A stretch of DNA of 64,000 nucleotides from RGIG3178 sp964533965 (lineage in GTDB: Bacteria > Bacillota > Clostridia > Christensenellales > QAND01): NCBI GenBank assembly GCA_964533965.1, contig CAZHNN010000004.1, positions 1 to 64,000 of the forward strand, given 5' to 3'. Below are positions 44,202 to 52,787 of this stretch, piece after piece; the first letter of the stretch is position 1, and the number at the start of each line of letters is the position of its first letter. Made by a program: the position numbers and the translations under genes. The notes below the pieces were generated by a model. That model had not been told where the DNA came from. It worked only from the letters and a program-made list of their open reading frames with translations, and ran no database searches.

Positions 44202-45671
44202 ATGCGTACCATCCGCGCACGGTTCGTTTCCGGCTTTGCGTTGATTTTCAGCGTTATGTTGCTGGTCCTCAATGTCATTGTCGGCATTTTCCTGCAGAAC
44301 AACAACGACGATACGATTGAGAAGGAACTCTCGTCGTTTCGAAGTCATAGCTCCGTATACGTCCGACAGGCATTTTTGATTAACGGGAAGAACAATGATG
44401 CCGATTCGTTCCGCAGCCTTTCGGAAGAGATTGCGCTTGATCTTCGCGCAGCGGTTGGCGCAGATGTGGCGGCATATGATGTAAACGGCAAGCTGTTGAG
44501 CGCCTCCAACGCGGACAGATTCACCAGCACCGATTATGAAGACCTTCAAAACGCACAAAAGGATATCCTTTCGTTCACCATCCTGGCCCAGAAGGATACC
44601 CTCGATGTGTTTTTTTCATTTCCCGTGGTTGTAGCGAGCGAAAAAGTCGGCATACTGCGCGTTCGAAAATCCTATCTCGACCTGTATGCACAGGCGGACG
44701 GCATCAGAAACCTCATATTGATCGTTTCCGTCTGTATGTTCTTTGTGGCTTTTGTGTTTCTGACGCTGTTGAGCAACAACATTTCCCGTCCGATCCTCTC
44801 GCTTGCCCGCGCCACCAACCGCGTGGCCAGCGGGCGAAGGGTGCTGCTGAAACAGAGCAACCGCAAAGACGAGATAGGCATGCTCATCGACAATTACAAT
44901 GTCATGGTCAAGCGCATTGAGCGGCAGATCCGCATCATCGAACGCGACCGCGATGAATTGGAGAAGCTCAACTCCCACCGCAAGGATTTTTACGACCAGC
45001 TGACGCACGAATTGAAAACGCCGCTGACCACCATCATGGGCTACGCCGAGGTCATCCAGCAGAACGGCTTTACCGACAAAGCCTTCTTTGAAATGGGAAT
45101 GGAGTACATCATCTCAGAAAGCAAGCGCATGGATGACATGGTAAAAAACCTCTTGGAATACTCCAAGGGCATCTCCCACATCGCCGACAAGCCGGCGCCC
45201 GTCTGTTTGAGCGAACTGTGCATGCGCACAACGGAGGAAATGCAGATCAAGGCGGGTCGGTATTCGTGCGAATGCGTGGCGGAGGTCGAAGACGATCTCT
45301 ACGTGTTCGGCATTGAGACATCGCTCAAGCGCTTGCTCTTAAATTTGATCGACAACGCGATCAAATACGGCGACAGCGGTGAATGGATTTTTATACGGAT
45401 GGTCCAGGAAAGGGGAAGAGCCAGGCTGACCGTGGAAAACAAGGGAAAGACGCTTTCCCAAGAAGAGTTGCATAAGCTGTTCATCCCGTTCTACCAGTCC
45501 AACCCCAACGAGATTACGGAAGTGGGAAGCGCGGGCCTTGGGCTTGCGATCGTCAAAAGCATTGTGGACGAACATCACGGCCAGGTATCCATCGACAGCA
45601 AAAAGGGCTTGACGGTTGTAACGGTCTGGCTGGATTTGATCAAAGGAGGCGAGGCAAGCAATGAAATGTAA
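44202..45671 (+). CDS. Membrane sensor histidine kinase
   Basis: The 489-residue kinase has an N-terminal membrane helix (FALIFSVMLLVLNVIVGIF), an extracytoplasmic sensor of ~140 residues, a second helix (LILIVSVCMFFVAFVFLTLL, about 168-187), a HAMP domain, a dimerisation domain with the phospho-His in QLTHELKTPLT (about 268) and an ATPase domain with N box LLLNLIDNAIKYG and G box GLGLAIVKSIV. It partners the regulator upstream; the 3' end overlaps the lipoprotein gene by 11 bases, so all three form one operon. Confidence 0.95.
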   Translation: MRTIRARFVSGFALIFSVMLLVLNVIVGIFLQNNNDDTIEKELSSFRSHSSVYVRQAFLINGKNNDADSFRSLSEEIALDLRAAVGADVAAYDVNGKLLSASNADRFTSTDYEDLQNAQKDILSFTILAQKDTLDVFFSFPVVVASEKVGILRVRKSYLDLYAQADGIRNLILIVSVCMFFVAFVFLTLLSNNISRPILSLARATNRVASGRRVLLKQSNRKDEIGMLIDNYNVMVKRIERQIRIIERDRDELEKLNSHRKDFYDQLTHELKTPLTTIMGYAEVIQQNGFTDKAFFEMGMEYIISESKRMDDMVKNLLEYSKGISHIADKPAPVCLSELCMRTTEEMQIKAGRYSCECVAEVEDDLYVFGIETSLKRLLLNLIDNAIKYGDSGEWIFIRMVQERGRARLTVENKGKTLSQEELHKLFIPFYQSNPNEITEVGSAGLGLAIVKSIVDEHHGQVSIDSKKGLTVVTVWLDLIKGGEASNEM

Positions 45672-46881
45672 AGCTTTTTCGTTCATGCTGTGCATCCTCG
45701 TCTTTCTTTTGGCAGGTTGCCAGGCAAGCAGCACCCGTACGGTGGTCATGAAACCCGACATTGCGCCGTCGGATCAAGGTGCGCTCGACGGTACGTTAAA
45801 GGGGATCCGCTCCTTTCCCACGACAACGACGATCAGCGGCAAGCCAGTGAGCATAGCAGCGCGGGGATTTTTAGATGCAACCCACCTATGGTGCGAAACA
45901 TCCACCGATGCGGTGAACGAGCTGTGTTCTACAGACGACAGCTTTGGGTTCGTCAAAAAGTTTGCCGGCACAAATCATCAAATGCTCCTGGGCACATCGC
46001 CGAACGGCAGATATGCGGTCTTTACGGCAAAGGACGATATAAAAACAGGTATCAGAGTGATGCTCTTTAATAGCACAACGGAGCAATTCAGCCAAATTGT
46101 CCGGCTGAATCCGACGCAGATGCTGCGATCGCTATCGTTGAATTTTACCCAGGATGGACGATATATGAGCTTTTTGGTTATGGAACAAATACCGACAAGC
46201 TATTATTTCAGGGTGTATGTCTATGACCTTCAGACGAAGGCGATTCGCGATTTCATTTTGGACGGCATGTATCTGAAGGATGCTTATACGCTGCAGCTCA
46301 CGCAGGTAAAATCCATCAATGAGATGTCCGGATGGATGCTCACCAATCAAAAGGGGCTCGGAGATGCCATCTTCATGAATTTGATGGACGGAAAAGCATT
46401 TCCCGCGTCAAGGGGCATTGGTGAATCCGGCATGATTTCTGACATTATGGGATCGTGCAAGGAAGTCATAGCAGGCAAAGGCCTTTTGTTAAGCAAGCGT
46501 GCCGGCATAGACCAGAACTGGTTTTGGTATGATACCGCGTCGATCGTGCAGACGATGGATGGGAAAATGGTGGCGGTGGACTTGCGCACAGGCGATGGAA
46601 CTGTTCTGGCCGAGAACATCAGGAGCATTATCTTTTCGGCGAGCGGAAAGCGGGCGGTGATGCTTAAAATAACCAATGGAACCGCCGAAGTCTATACAGC
46701 ACGGATAAAACTCAACACCGGCATGCCCGAGCTGCAGAACATGAGACTCGTATATACGGGCAAGGGAGTATCGCTCTGCTTTTGGAACCAGGACGAAAGC
46801 AAATTCGTCTTGTATGAGACCGATGAGAAGGATTATGGGGTGTACTATCGCGTGTTGACGCTCAATACGACGCAGCAATAA
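45661..46881 (+). CDS. Lipoprotein with beta-propeller-like domain
   Basis: The 406-residue protein has a lipoprotein signal peptide with lipobox LLAGC (Cys ~20). The rest shows repeated blade-like units (LLGTSPNGRYAVFTA, LNFTQDGRYMSFLVM, IIFSASGKRAVMLKI, FWNQDESKFVLYE) spaced 50-150 residues apart, as in TolB/WD40-like propellers. It overlaps the histidine kinase gene. It is probably a surface accessory of the two-component system or its cargo, a role inferred from context only. Confidence 0.75.
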   Translation: MKCKAFSFMLCILVFLLAGCQASSTRTVVMKPDIAPSDQGALDGTLKGIRSFPTTTTISGKPVSIAARGFLDATHLWCETSTDAVNELCSTDDSFGFVKKFAGTNHQMLLGTSPNGRYAVFTAKDDIKTGIRVMLFNSTTEQFSQIVRLNPTQMLRSLSLNFTQDGRYMSFLVMEQIPTSYYFRVYVYDLQTKAIRDFILDGMYLKDAYTLQLTQVKSINEMSGWMLTNQKGLGDAIFMNLMDGKAFPASRGIGESGMISDIMGSCKEVIAGKGLLLSKRAGIDQNWFWYDTASIVQTMDGKMVAVDLRTGDGTVLAENIRSIIFSASGKRAVMLKITNGTAEVYTARIKLNTGMPELQNMRLVYTGKGVSLCFWNQDESKFVLYETDEKDYGVYYRVLTLNTTQQ

Positions 46882-47110
46882 AAGTACTTTGTGGTTGTAA
46901 AAAGAAAAGGATTATGAATGTTCTATACGGGCATATGCTCGCGCTGAAAAAATCGCAAGCAATGTTGTAAACAGGCTCAATTATTACAACTTTTTAACAA
47001 ATCGGATCATATTTTATAAATTCTGTCCTCTACGATGACGTAGCCGGAAATACTTCGTCCGCTGCGGCTCAATCCGGATGTTTTGGAAAAAGCGGACATC
47101 GGAGAGGATC

Positions 47111-47932
47111 ATGGGACGCTATCGCTTTAAAAAGGAAATGGCGCCAAGGGTTACCATACGTCTGTTGGCAATCTGTACGGCCGTCGTGGCGCTTTGCGTC
47201 GCGATCGGAATGATTGGCGAAGCGGACCAGACCATGGTGCAAGCCAAACAGACAAACACCATCGCGACGGCGAATCCTGCCAAAGAGGTGGCAGGCGAGG
47301 CCATCGTAAAGCTGAATAAAACGACGATACAACAAGAAGGCAACCTTGTAATTATCAACAAAAAACGTCTTTGGCCCGAAGGCTACGAACCATCCGATCT
47401 GGTCGGCATCAAGGACTATAAGACCACCTCCGCCTTCTCGCTTAAGGACAGCGCGATGCGCGCGAACAAATCTGCGATTCTCGCGCTGGATAAAATGCTA
47501 AAGGATGCAGGGGCGGCAGGCATCAGGGGCATTGTGATCATGTCCAGCTATCGCGGATACGAAAAGCAGCGCATACTCTTTGAAGAAAAAGTGGGCGAAC
47601 TCTTATCGCAGGCCAAGAACAAGGAGCAGGCGGAGACGATGGCCAATCAGACGGTAGCGCGCCCGGGGGAGAGCGAACACCATACAGGCCTTGCGTTTGA
47701 TCTTGCGGTAAACAACATTGCGATGCAGCAATTTGGCGATACGGAACAAGGGCAGTGGATAAAGAACCATTGCGCTTCCTACGGCTTTGTGCTGCGCTAT
47801 CTGCCCGAAAAAGCGGCCTATACGGGCATTGCAAGCGAGCCTTGGCATTTCAGGTATGTCGGCTTGGACGCGGCGCGAAAAATGGTTGAAAACGGATGGT
47901 GTCTGGAAGAATATGTCGCATATCAACCATGA
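47111..47932 (+). CDS. VanY-type D-alanyl-D-alanine carboxypeptidase
   Basis: The 273-residue protein has an N-terminal membrane anchor (LLAICTAVVALCVAIGMI, about 16-33) and a C-terminal peptidase M15B domain with zinc motifs SEHHTGLAFDLA (about 185-196) and EPWHFRYVG (about 245-253), preceded by SSYRGYEKQ. It trims the terminal D-Ala of peptidoglycan stem peptides outside the membrane. ATG 47111 sits three bases after GGAGAGG, which is tight. It follows the two-component operon by 230 bp. Confidence 0.9.
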   Translation: MGRYRFKKEMAPRVTIRLLAICTAVVALCVAIGMIGEADQTMVQAKQTNTIATANPAKEVAGEAIVKLNKTTIQQEGNLVIINKKRLWPEGYEPSDLVGIKDYKTTSAFSLKDSAMRANKSAILALDKMLKDAGAAGIRGIVIMSSYRGYEKQRILFEEKVGELLSQAKNKEQAETMANQTVARPGESEHHTGLAFDLAVNNIAMQQFGDTEQGQWIKNHCASYGFVLRYLPEKAAYTGIASEPWHFRYVGLDAARKMVENGWCLEEYVAYQP

Positions 47933-48112
47933 TGCCTGGTAAAGGCAGTAAAAGCATTGGTATACTTTAATTGTCATATCAATCTATACAAAAAAACATT
48001 CGATATATATATGGAGAAATAGTTGTTTTCTCCTTTCGATGTTGTGATTTTGCAAAATTTTATGACAGCGGAGCAAAGTGAAAAATGATATGAGTAATTT
48101 GGAGGACAATGT

Positions 48113-48385
48113 ATGTATGATTTAAAAAATTATATGGAAGATGTCGTTGTAAAGCTCGCGGACCAATACATCAAGGAAACGAACATGTGCAACTGTGAGA
48201 AGTGCCGTAACGACGTGATGGCACTGGCGCTCAATCAGCTTCCCGCCGCCTATTTCGTCACAAAAAAAGGGGAGTTGTTTACGGCCCTCGACGCAATCTA
48301 TCTTCAAAATCAGATCAACGCAAAGGTGGCCGTGATGAGGTCGATCGGTCTGGTGCGAAAGAATCCGAGACATGATACTGTGTAA
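48113..48385 (+). CDS. ComFB-domain protein
   Basis: The 90-residue protein matches the late-competence ComFB family: a helical N-terminus (YMEDVVVKLADQYIKE), CNCEKCRNDVMALALNQLPAAYF (about 26-48) with three cysteines that may hold zinc, and TKKGELFTA. ComFB-like proteins in cyanobacteria were recently described as cyclic dinucleotide receptors; in Bacillus the function is unclear. GGAGGA precedes ATG 48113. It stands alone without comFA or comFC, so a role in DNA uptake is not suggested by context. Confidence 0.85.
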   Translation: MYDLKNYMEDVVVKLADQYIKETNMCNCEKCRNDVMALALNQLPAAYFVTKKGELFTALDAIYLQNQINAKVAVMRSIGLVRKNPRHDTV

Positions 48386-48524
48386 CAAATGCTGTAAAAC
48401 ATGACTGATTCAGATCGAAGCAGGCAAGGCAGAGCGAGGCTTATGCTCCATACGGGTAGAGGCTCTGTACGTGCTATGAAATCGGGCTACGGATCTCCTC
48501 TGGGAGCTCCCCATTGAACGGAGA

Positions 48525-49052
48525 TTGAGATATTCCCATAAAAAATACACGTATGGTGATGATTTGGATGGTGTGTACATGAGAGTGAGAAAGTCAAGCC
48601 GGGCCATCCTGTTAAATCCCAAGAACGAGATATTTCTTTTCAAACTTGAATTGCCGATGCTCTTGGAACACCCTACCCTTTGGGTTACGCCCGGTGGCGG
48701 TGTTGAAAATGACGAGAATTTTGAACAGGCTTTATACAGGGAACTGCATGAGGAATTGGGCCTTGATCGTATAGAGAACTATCGGTGGATATTCTATAGG
48801 AACAAGCCTTTTGTTTACAATTCCGGTGAAGAATTCATGTCGGAAGAGAGATACTATCTTATAAGAGTCAACCATTCAGATTTGTTCTTCGGGAATATGG
48901 ACGAACTTGAGAAACGGCTGACAAAGGATTGGAAATGGTGGTCCGTTGATGAAATACGGAATTCATCGGAGAGATTCTTTGCCAATGATCTTGATGAAAA
49001 GCTCACCAGGATACTCCATGGATTGATACCGGAAGAACCCAGTGAAATTTGA
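48525..49052 (+). CDS. Nudix hydrolase
   Basis: The 175-residue protein has a Nudix box GGGVENDENFEQALYREL followed by HEELGL (about 57-80), with all the catalytic Glu residues. Family members hydrolyse nucleoside diphosphates linked to another group; the substrate cannot be predicted here. The TTG 48525 start is assumed; an ATG at 48579 would remove 18 residues before the first strand (SSRAILLNP). The 140 bp upstream hold no clear promoter. Confidence 0.85.
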   Translation: MRYSHKKYTYGDDLDGVYMRVRKSSRAILLNPKNEIFLFKLELPMLLEHPTLWVTPGGGVENDENFEQALYRELHEELGLDRIENYRWIFYRNKPFVYNSGEEFMSEERYYLIRVNHSDLFFGNMDELEKRLTKDWKWWSVDEIRNSSERFFANDLDEKLTRILHGLIPEEPSEI

Positions 49053-49060
49053 ATAAAGCA

Positions 49061-49101
49061 TTGAACATAAAAAGCCGGCATAGCCGGCTTTTTATGTTCA
49101 A
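49061..49101. terminator. Perfect 19-bp inverted repeat terminator
   Basis: TTGAACATAAAAAGCCGGC and its exact complement flank ATA. The hairpin contains T5/A5 runs on each strand and overlaps the last codons of pflA, serving both the Nudix and pflA genes. Confidence 0.9.
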
Positions 49102-49808
49102 TGGGGGAATGCAAGACTGTCTTGAAGCTTTTGCAGTTTCTTTTCATCCATATCAGGCGTTCCCGTAAGCGGAAACGGGATATTCAAAGACCGGTATTTC
49201 TCCACGCACAACGTCTGAAACGGCAGCAACTCAACCTTTTGTATGCAGGAATATGGCTTTAGCAAAGCGTTGAGCGCCTCAATATCCTTCACGCTGTCGT
49301 TCCTCCCCGGAACGACGACCTGACGTATCCATGTGGCAATGCCCTTTTGGTCGAGCAGCTGCAAAAAGCAAAGCGGCGTTTGCAGGTCCGTACCGCACAG
49401 CGCCTGATACGCTTCATCGCTTGTCGCCTTGATGTCCAACAGGCACAGGTCGGTAACGTCCAAGAGCTTTTCTATGGCGGTGCCCACCGGCTGTCCGCTG
49501 GTGTCAAGGCATGTATGGATGCCGATTTCTTTGCACAACGAAAGCAGCTCGTATACGAATTCCGCCTGCAGCAGCGGTTCTCCGCCGGACACCGTGATAC
49601 CGCCTGAGTTGCCAAAATAGGGCTGATAGCGCTGAGCGCGTGAAAAGACGTCCGAAGCGGCATACTCCATGCCTTCACCCATAGCCCAGGTATCGGGATT
49701 GTGGCAATACAGACACCTGAGGTTACAGCCCTGCAGGAACACCACAAACCGAAGCCCGGGGCCGTCCACCGCACCCAGCGTCTGAAACGAATGGATGAAC
49801 CCTTTCAT
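49098..49808 (-). CDS. pflA: Pyruvate formate-lyase activating enzyme
   Basis: The 236-residue radical-SAM enzyme installs the glycyl radical on PflB. The cluster motif is CNLRCLYC (about 29-36), preceded by the TLGAVDGPGLRFVVFLQG signature, followed by GGITVSGGEPLLQ. Its ATG (49808) overlaps the pflB stop (TGATG), so it is coupled to pflB. The 3' end runs into the shared terminator at 49061. Confidence 0.95.
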   Translation of the reverse strand: MKGFIHSFQTLGAVDGPGLRFVVFLQGCNLRCLYCHNPDTWAMGEGMEYAASDVFSRAQRYQPYFGNSGGITVSGGEPLLQAEFVYELLSLCKEIGIHTCLDTSGQPVGTAIEKLLDVTDLCLLDIKATSDEAYQALCGTDLQTPLCFLQLLDQKGIATWIRQVVVPGRNDSVKDIEALNALLKPYSCIQKVELLPFQTLCVEKYRSLNIPFPLTGTPDMDEKKLQKLQDSLAFPH

Positions 49809-52039
49809 CACAGCGCCTCGTGGAACGTCCGCTCGATGACCTCGCGCTGCTGCTCACGCGAGAGCTTGTGGAAATTGACCGCATAGCCGGAAATGCGGAT
49901 GGTCAGGTTCGGGTGAAGTTCGGGATGTTCAAACGCCTCCAGCAGGGTTTGCCTGCTTAGCACATTGACGTTGAGGTGGTGCGCGTCCTGCGCGAAATAG
50001 CCGTCAAGGATGTGCACAAGGTTCTCCGTACGAGCCTGTTCCGTGCGCCCCAGCGCATTCGGCGTGATGGAAAACGTGTTGGAGATGCCGTCACGGCAGC
50101 AGGCATACGGCAGTTTGGCGACGCTGTTGAGCGATGCCAGCGCACCGTTGTGCTCGCGGTTGTGCATCGGGTTGGCGCCCGGGGCAAACGGCTCGCCCGC
50201 CTTGCGCCCGTCCGGCGTAGCGCCCGTCGACTTGCCATAGACGACGTTGGACGTGATGGTCAGCACCGATAAGGTGTGTATTGCATTCCGATAGGCTGGC
50301 GTCTTGCGAAGTTCCCCTATCATGTCCTCTAAAAGCTTCGCCGCGATGAAGTCGACCCGGTCGTCGTCGTTGCCATAAAAGGGGGCATCGCCTGCCTTCT
50401 CGAAATCGACGATGATGCCTTCCGCGTTGCGGATAGGGCGTACCTGCGCGTACTTGATGGCACAGAGCGAATCGGTGATGACGGATAGCCCTGCCACACC
50501 AAAGGCCATGAATCTATCGACATCGGTGTCGTGCAGCGCCATTTCAATCTTCTCATAAGCGTATTTGTCGTGCATGTAGTGGATGACGTTCATCGTGTTC
50601 ACATACAGAGAGCACAGCCAGCTGCGGTATACCGCAAACCGCTCCATCACCTCTTCGTAGCGCAGAACGTCGCCCTGCAGCGGCTGCATTTGCGGCCCCA
50701 ACCGCAGCCCGCTCATGTTGTCATACCCGCCGTTGATGGCCAACAACAACAGCTTGGGCAAATTGCAGCGCGCGCCAAAGAACTGCATCTGTTTGCCTAC
50801 CTTCATCGCGCTCACGCAGCAGGCGATCGCATAATCGTCGCCGTAAGTCTTGCGCATAAGGTCGTCGTTTTCGTATTGGATCGCGTCGGTATCGCACGAT
50901 GCCTTGGCGCAATATTCCTTGAACGCCTGCGGCAGCTCTTCCGACCATAAAACCGTGAGGTTCGGCTCGGCGGAGGTGCCAAGGTTGTAGAGCGTATGAA
51001 TGATGCGAAAAGAATTCTTCGTCACAAGCGGCTTTCCGGTTTCGCCCATACCGCCGATGCTCTCGGTGATCCACATCGGGTCGCCTGCGAACAGTTCGTT
51101 GTATTCCGGCGTGCGAAGCTGGCGGGCCATCCTAAGCTTGATGACAAAATCGTCCATCAGCTCCTGCGCCTGCGTTTCTAAAAGCGTTCCCTGTTTTAGA
51201 TCACGCTCAAGGTAGATATCCAAAAACGTGCTGGTGCGGCCAAGGCTCATCGCGGCTCCATTCTGCTCTTTGATGGCCGCCAGATACCCGAAATACAGCC
51301 ACTGTATCGCTTCCTTCGCGTTTTTCGCGGGTTTGGAGATATCAAACCCATATTGCTGCGCCATCTCTTTGAGCTTCTGCAAGAAGCTGATCTGAGAGAA
51401 CAGCTCTTCTCCCAGGCGGATGTTTTCCACATCCATCAGCAGCTTGCCCTTTTCCCGCTTGTCGGCCTGCTTTTGAGCAATCAGAGTATCCACGCCGTAC
51501 AAGGCTACTCTGCGGTAATCGCCGATGATGCGACCTCTCCCGTAGGAGTCGGGCAATCCCGTGATCAGGTGAGAGCGTCTGGCCATCAGCATCTCGTCGG
51601 TGTACACGCGGAACACGCCGTCGTTGTGCGTCGTGCGGAACTGGAATTCGTCTTCGACCTTTTGGCTCAAAGTATATCCATAGGCTTCACAGGCCTGCCT
51701 TGTCATGCGGATGCCGCCAAACGGATTGATCCCACGTATCAACGGGCGCGCGGTTTGCAGGCCCACGATCAATTCCAATTGTTTGTCAAGGTAGCCGGGA
51801 GCATAATGCGTCAGCGACGAGACGGTATACGTATCGATGCCCAACACGCCACCCAGGTCCTGTTCGATGGTAAACAGGCGGCTTGCCTTGTTCATCAGCT
51901 TCTGCGTTCGTTCCGTAGGGCCCTGCAAAAAGGAGGCGTCGCCATGGTAGGGCGTATAGTTCTTCTGAATAAAGTCACGCACATCGATTTCTTCCTGCCA
52001 TATGCCGGGTGTAAATCCCCGCCAGGCTTGCATATCCAT
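49808..52039 (-). CDS. pflB: Formate C-acetyltransferase (pyruvate formate-lyase)
   Basis: The 743-residue glycyl-radical enzyme converts pyruvate and CoA to acetyl-CoA and formate. The catalytic Cys pair is in IACCVSAMK (about 405), and the radical Gly is in RISGYAVNF near the C-terminus (about 718). Length and start (MDMQAWRGFTPG, ATG 52039 behind GAGGA) are standard. Transcription probably begins near 52250 and passes through a ZTP riboswitch. Confidence 0.97.
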   Translation of the reverse strand: MDMQAWRGFTPGIWQEEIDVRDFIQKNYTPYHGDASFLQGPTERTQKLMNKASRLFTIEQDLGGVLGIDTYTVSSLTHYAPGYLDKQLELIVGLQTARPLIRGINPFGGIRMTRQACEAYGYTLSQKVEDEFQFRTTHNDGVFRVYTDEMLMARRSHLITGLPDSYGRGRIIGDYRRVALYGVDTLIAQKQADKREKGKLLMDVENIRLGEELFSQISFLQKLKEMAQQYGFDISKPAKNAKEAIQWLYFGYLAAIKEQNGAAMSLGRTSTFLDIYLERDLKQGTLLETQAQELMDDFVIKLRMARQLRTPEYNELFAGDPMWITESIGGMGETGKPLVTKNSFRIIHTLYNLGTSAEPNLTVLWSEELPQAFKEYCAKASCDTDAIQYENDDLMRKTYGDDYAIACCVSAMKVGKQMQFFGARCNLPKLLLLAINGGYDNMSGLRLGPQMQPLQGDVLRYEEVMERFAVYRSWLCSLYVNTMNVIHYMHDKYAYEKIEMALHDTDVDRFMAFGVAGLSVITDSLCAIKYAQVRPIRNAEGIIVDFEKAGDAPFYGNDDDRVDFIAAKLLEDMIGELRKTPAYRNAIHTLSVLTITSNVVYGKSTGATPDGRKAGEPFAPGANPMHNREHNGALASLNSVAKLPYACCRDGISNTFSITPNALGRTEQARTENLVHILDGYFAQDAHHLNVNVLSRQTLLEAFEHPELHPNLTIRISGYAVNFHKLSREQQREVIERTFHEAL

Positions 52040-52162
52040 GAAACATTCCTCGTTTCTGTTCCATGACAAACCCAAGGTCTGTCATATCGGGTGCCGCTGT
52101 ATGATTGTCAGAGAAGAAAGTCTTCCAACCTTTGTCGGCCTGTCCGTTTTTGAATTAAAAAA

Positions 52163-52250
52163 GGCAACCCAATATAAGGTTGCCCAGACGGTCGGCGTAT
52201 TCTCCTGTGCTTCTCCGTGGTTTTCCACTTAGCCGTCAGTCACACAGGTA
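52163..52250 (-). promoter_or_regulatory. ZTP (pfl-motif) riboswitch with terminator
   Basis: Read on the minus strand, the leader has GTGACTGACGG (52243-52233), then GTGGAAAACCACGGAG and, after a short hairpin, GCCGACCGTCTGGGCA (about 52196-52181), the conserved pieces of the pfl/ZTP aptamer. Directly after comes GGCAACC...GGTTGCC followed by T6 (52184-52152). The terminator uses the 3' GGGCA strand of the aptamer, so ZTP/ZMP binding would let transcription continue into pflB. Confidence 0.85.
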
Positions 52251-52257
52251 CGCTATA

Positions 52258-52286
52258 AGTATGGATCACAACCTTGCCTTTGTCAA
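52258..52286 (-). promoter_or_regulatory. Predicted promoter of the pfl operon
   Basis: On the minus strand TTGACA (52286-52281) and CATACT (52263-52258) are 17 bp apart; transcription would start just before the riboswitch aptamer. Confidence 0.65.
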
Positions 52287-52319
52287 GGGCAAAGGCGAAC
52301 ACATGCGCGCAGTTAGCTA

Positions 52320-52347
52320 TTGACAACTCGGAGGATCTGCATATAAT
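52320..52347 (+). promoter_or_regulatory. Predicted promoter of feoAB
   Basis: TTGACA (52320-52325), a 16-bp spacer and TATAAT (52342-52347) give a near-consensus sigma-A promoter, divergent from the pfl promoter. Confidence 0.75.
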
Positions 52348-52388
52348 GGTAGATGTAAGGGAACGAATATTATTTTTTTGACGATGAG

Positions 52389-52402
52389 TTAGCATACGCT
52401 AA
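52389..52402. promoter_or_regulatory. Palindromic operator candidate before feoA
   Basis: TTAGC-ATAC-GCTAA is a perfect palindrome just downstream of the promoter start region and 17 bp before feoA. TTAG...CTAA half-sites occur in DtxR/IdeR-type metal-regulator operators, which would fit an iron-uptake operon. The assignment is by resemblance only. Confidence 0.45.
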
Positions 52403-52418
52403 TCATGGAGGGATCCGC

Positions 52419-52658
52419 ATGACGCTGAACCAATTGAACGTCGGACAGTCGGCTGTAATTACATCCGTAGGAGGTCAGGGCGTTTTGCGGCGCCGCCTGT
52501 TGGATATGGGGCTAACGCCAAAGACCAAGGTGATGATGCGAAAGGTAGCGCCGCTTGGCGACCCGATGGAGCTATATCTTCGTGGATACGAACTTACCCT
52601 TCGCGCACAGGAGGCAAAGGAGATTCAAATCGCAGTTTTGAACATGGAAGAGAAATAA
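52419..52658 (+). CDS. feoA: Ferrous iron transport protein FeoA
   Basis: The 79-residue SH3-like protein supports FeoB-mediated Fe(II) uptake. It contains the family pattern LRRRLLDMGLTPKTKVMM (about 26-43) and ends VLNMEEK. GGAGGGA precedes ATG 52419. feoB starts 129 bp downstream in the same direction, with no terminator seen between. Confidence 0.95.
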   Translation: MTLNQLNVGQSAVITSVGGQGVLRRRLLDMGLTPKTKVMMRKVAPLGDPMELYLRGYELTLRAQEAKEIQIAVLNMEEK

Positions 52659-52787
52659 CCTCAAAGCTGTGAACTCCTAAGATAAGCAAAACATTACTGG
52701 AGTAAGAAAAGAAGCAAGAATATACATCCGTAACAGTTCGCATATGGTTTGTAATAAGGACATAACGGAATTGATGAGGAGCAAAAG

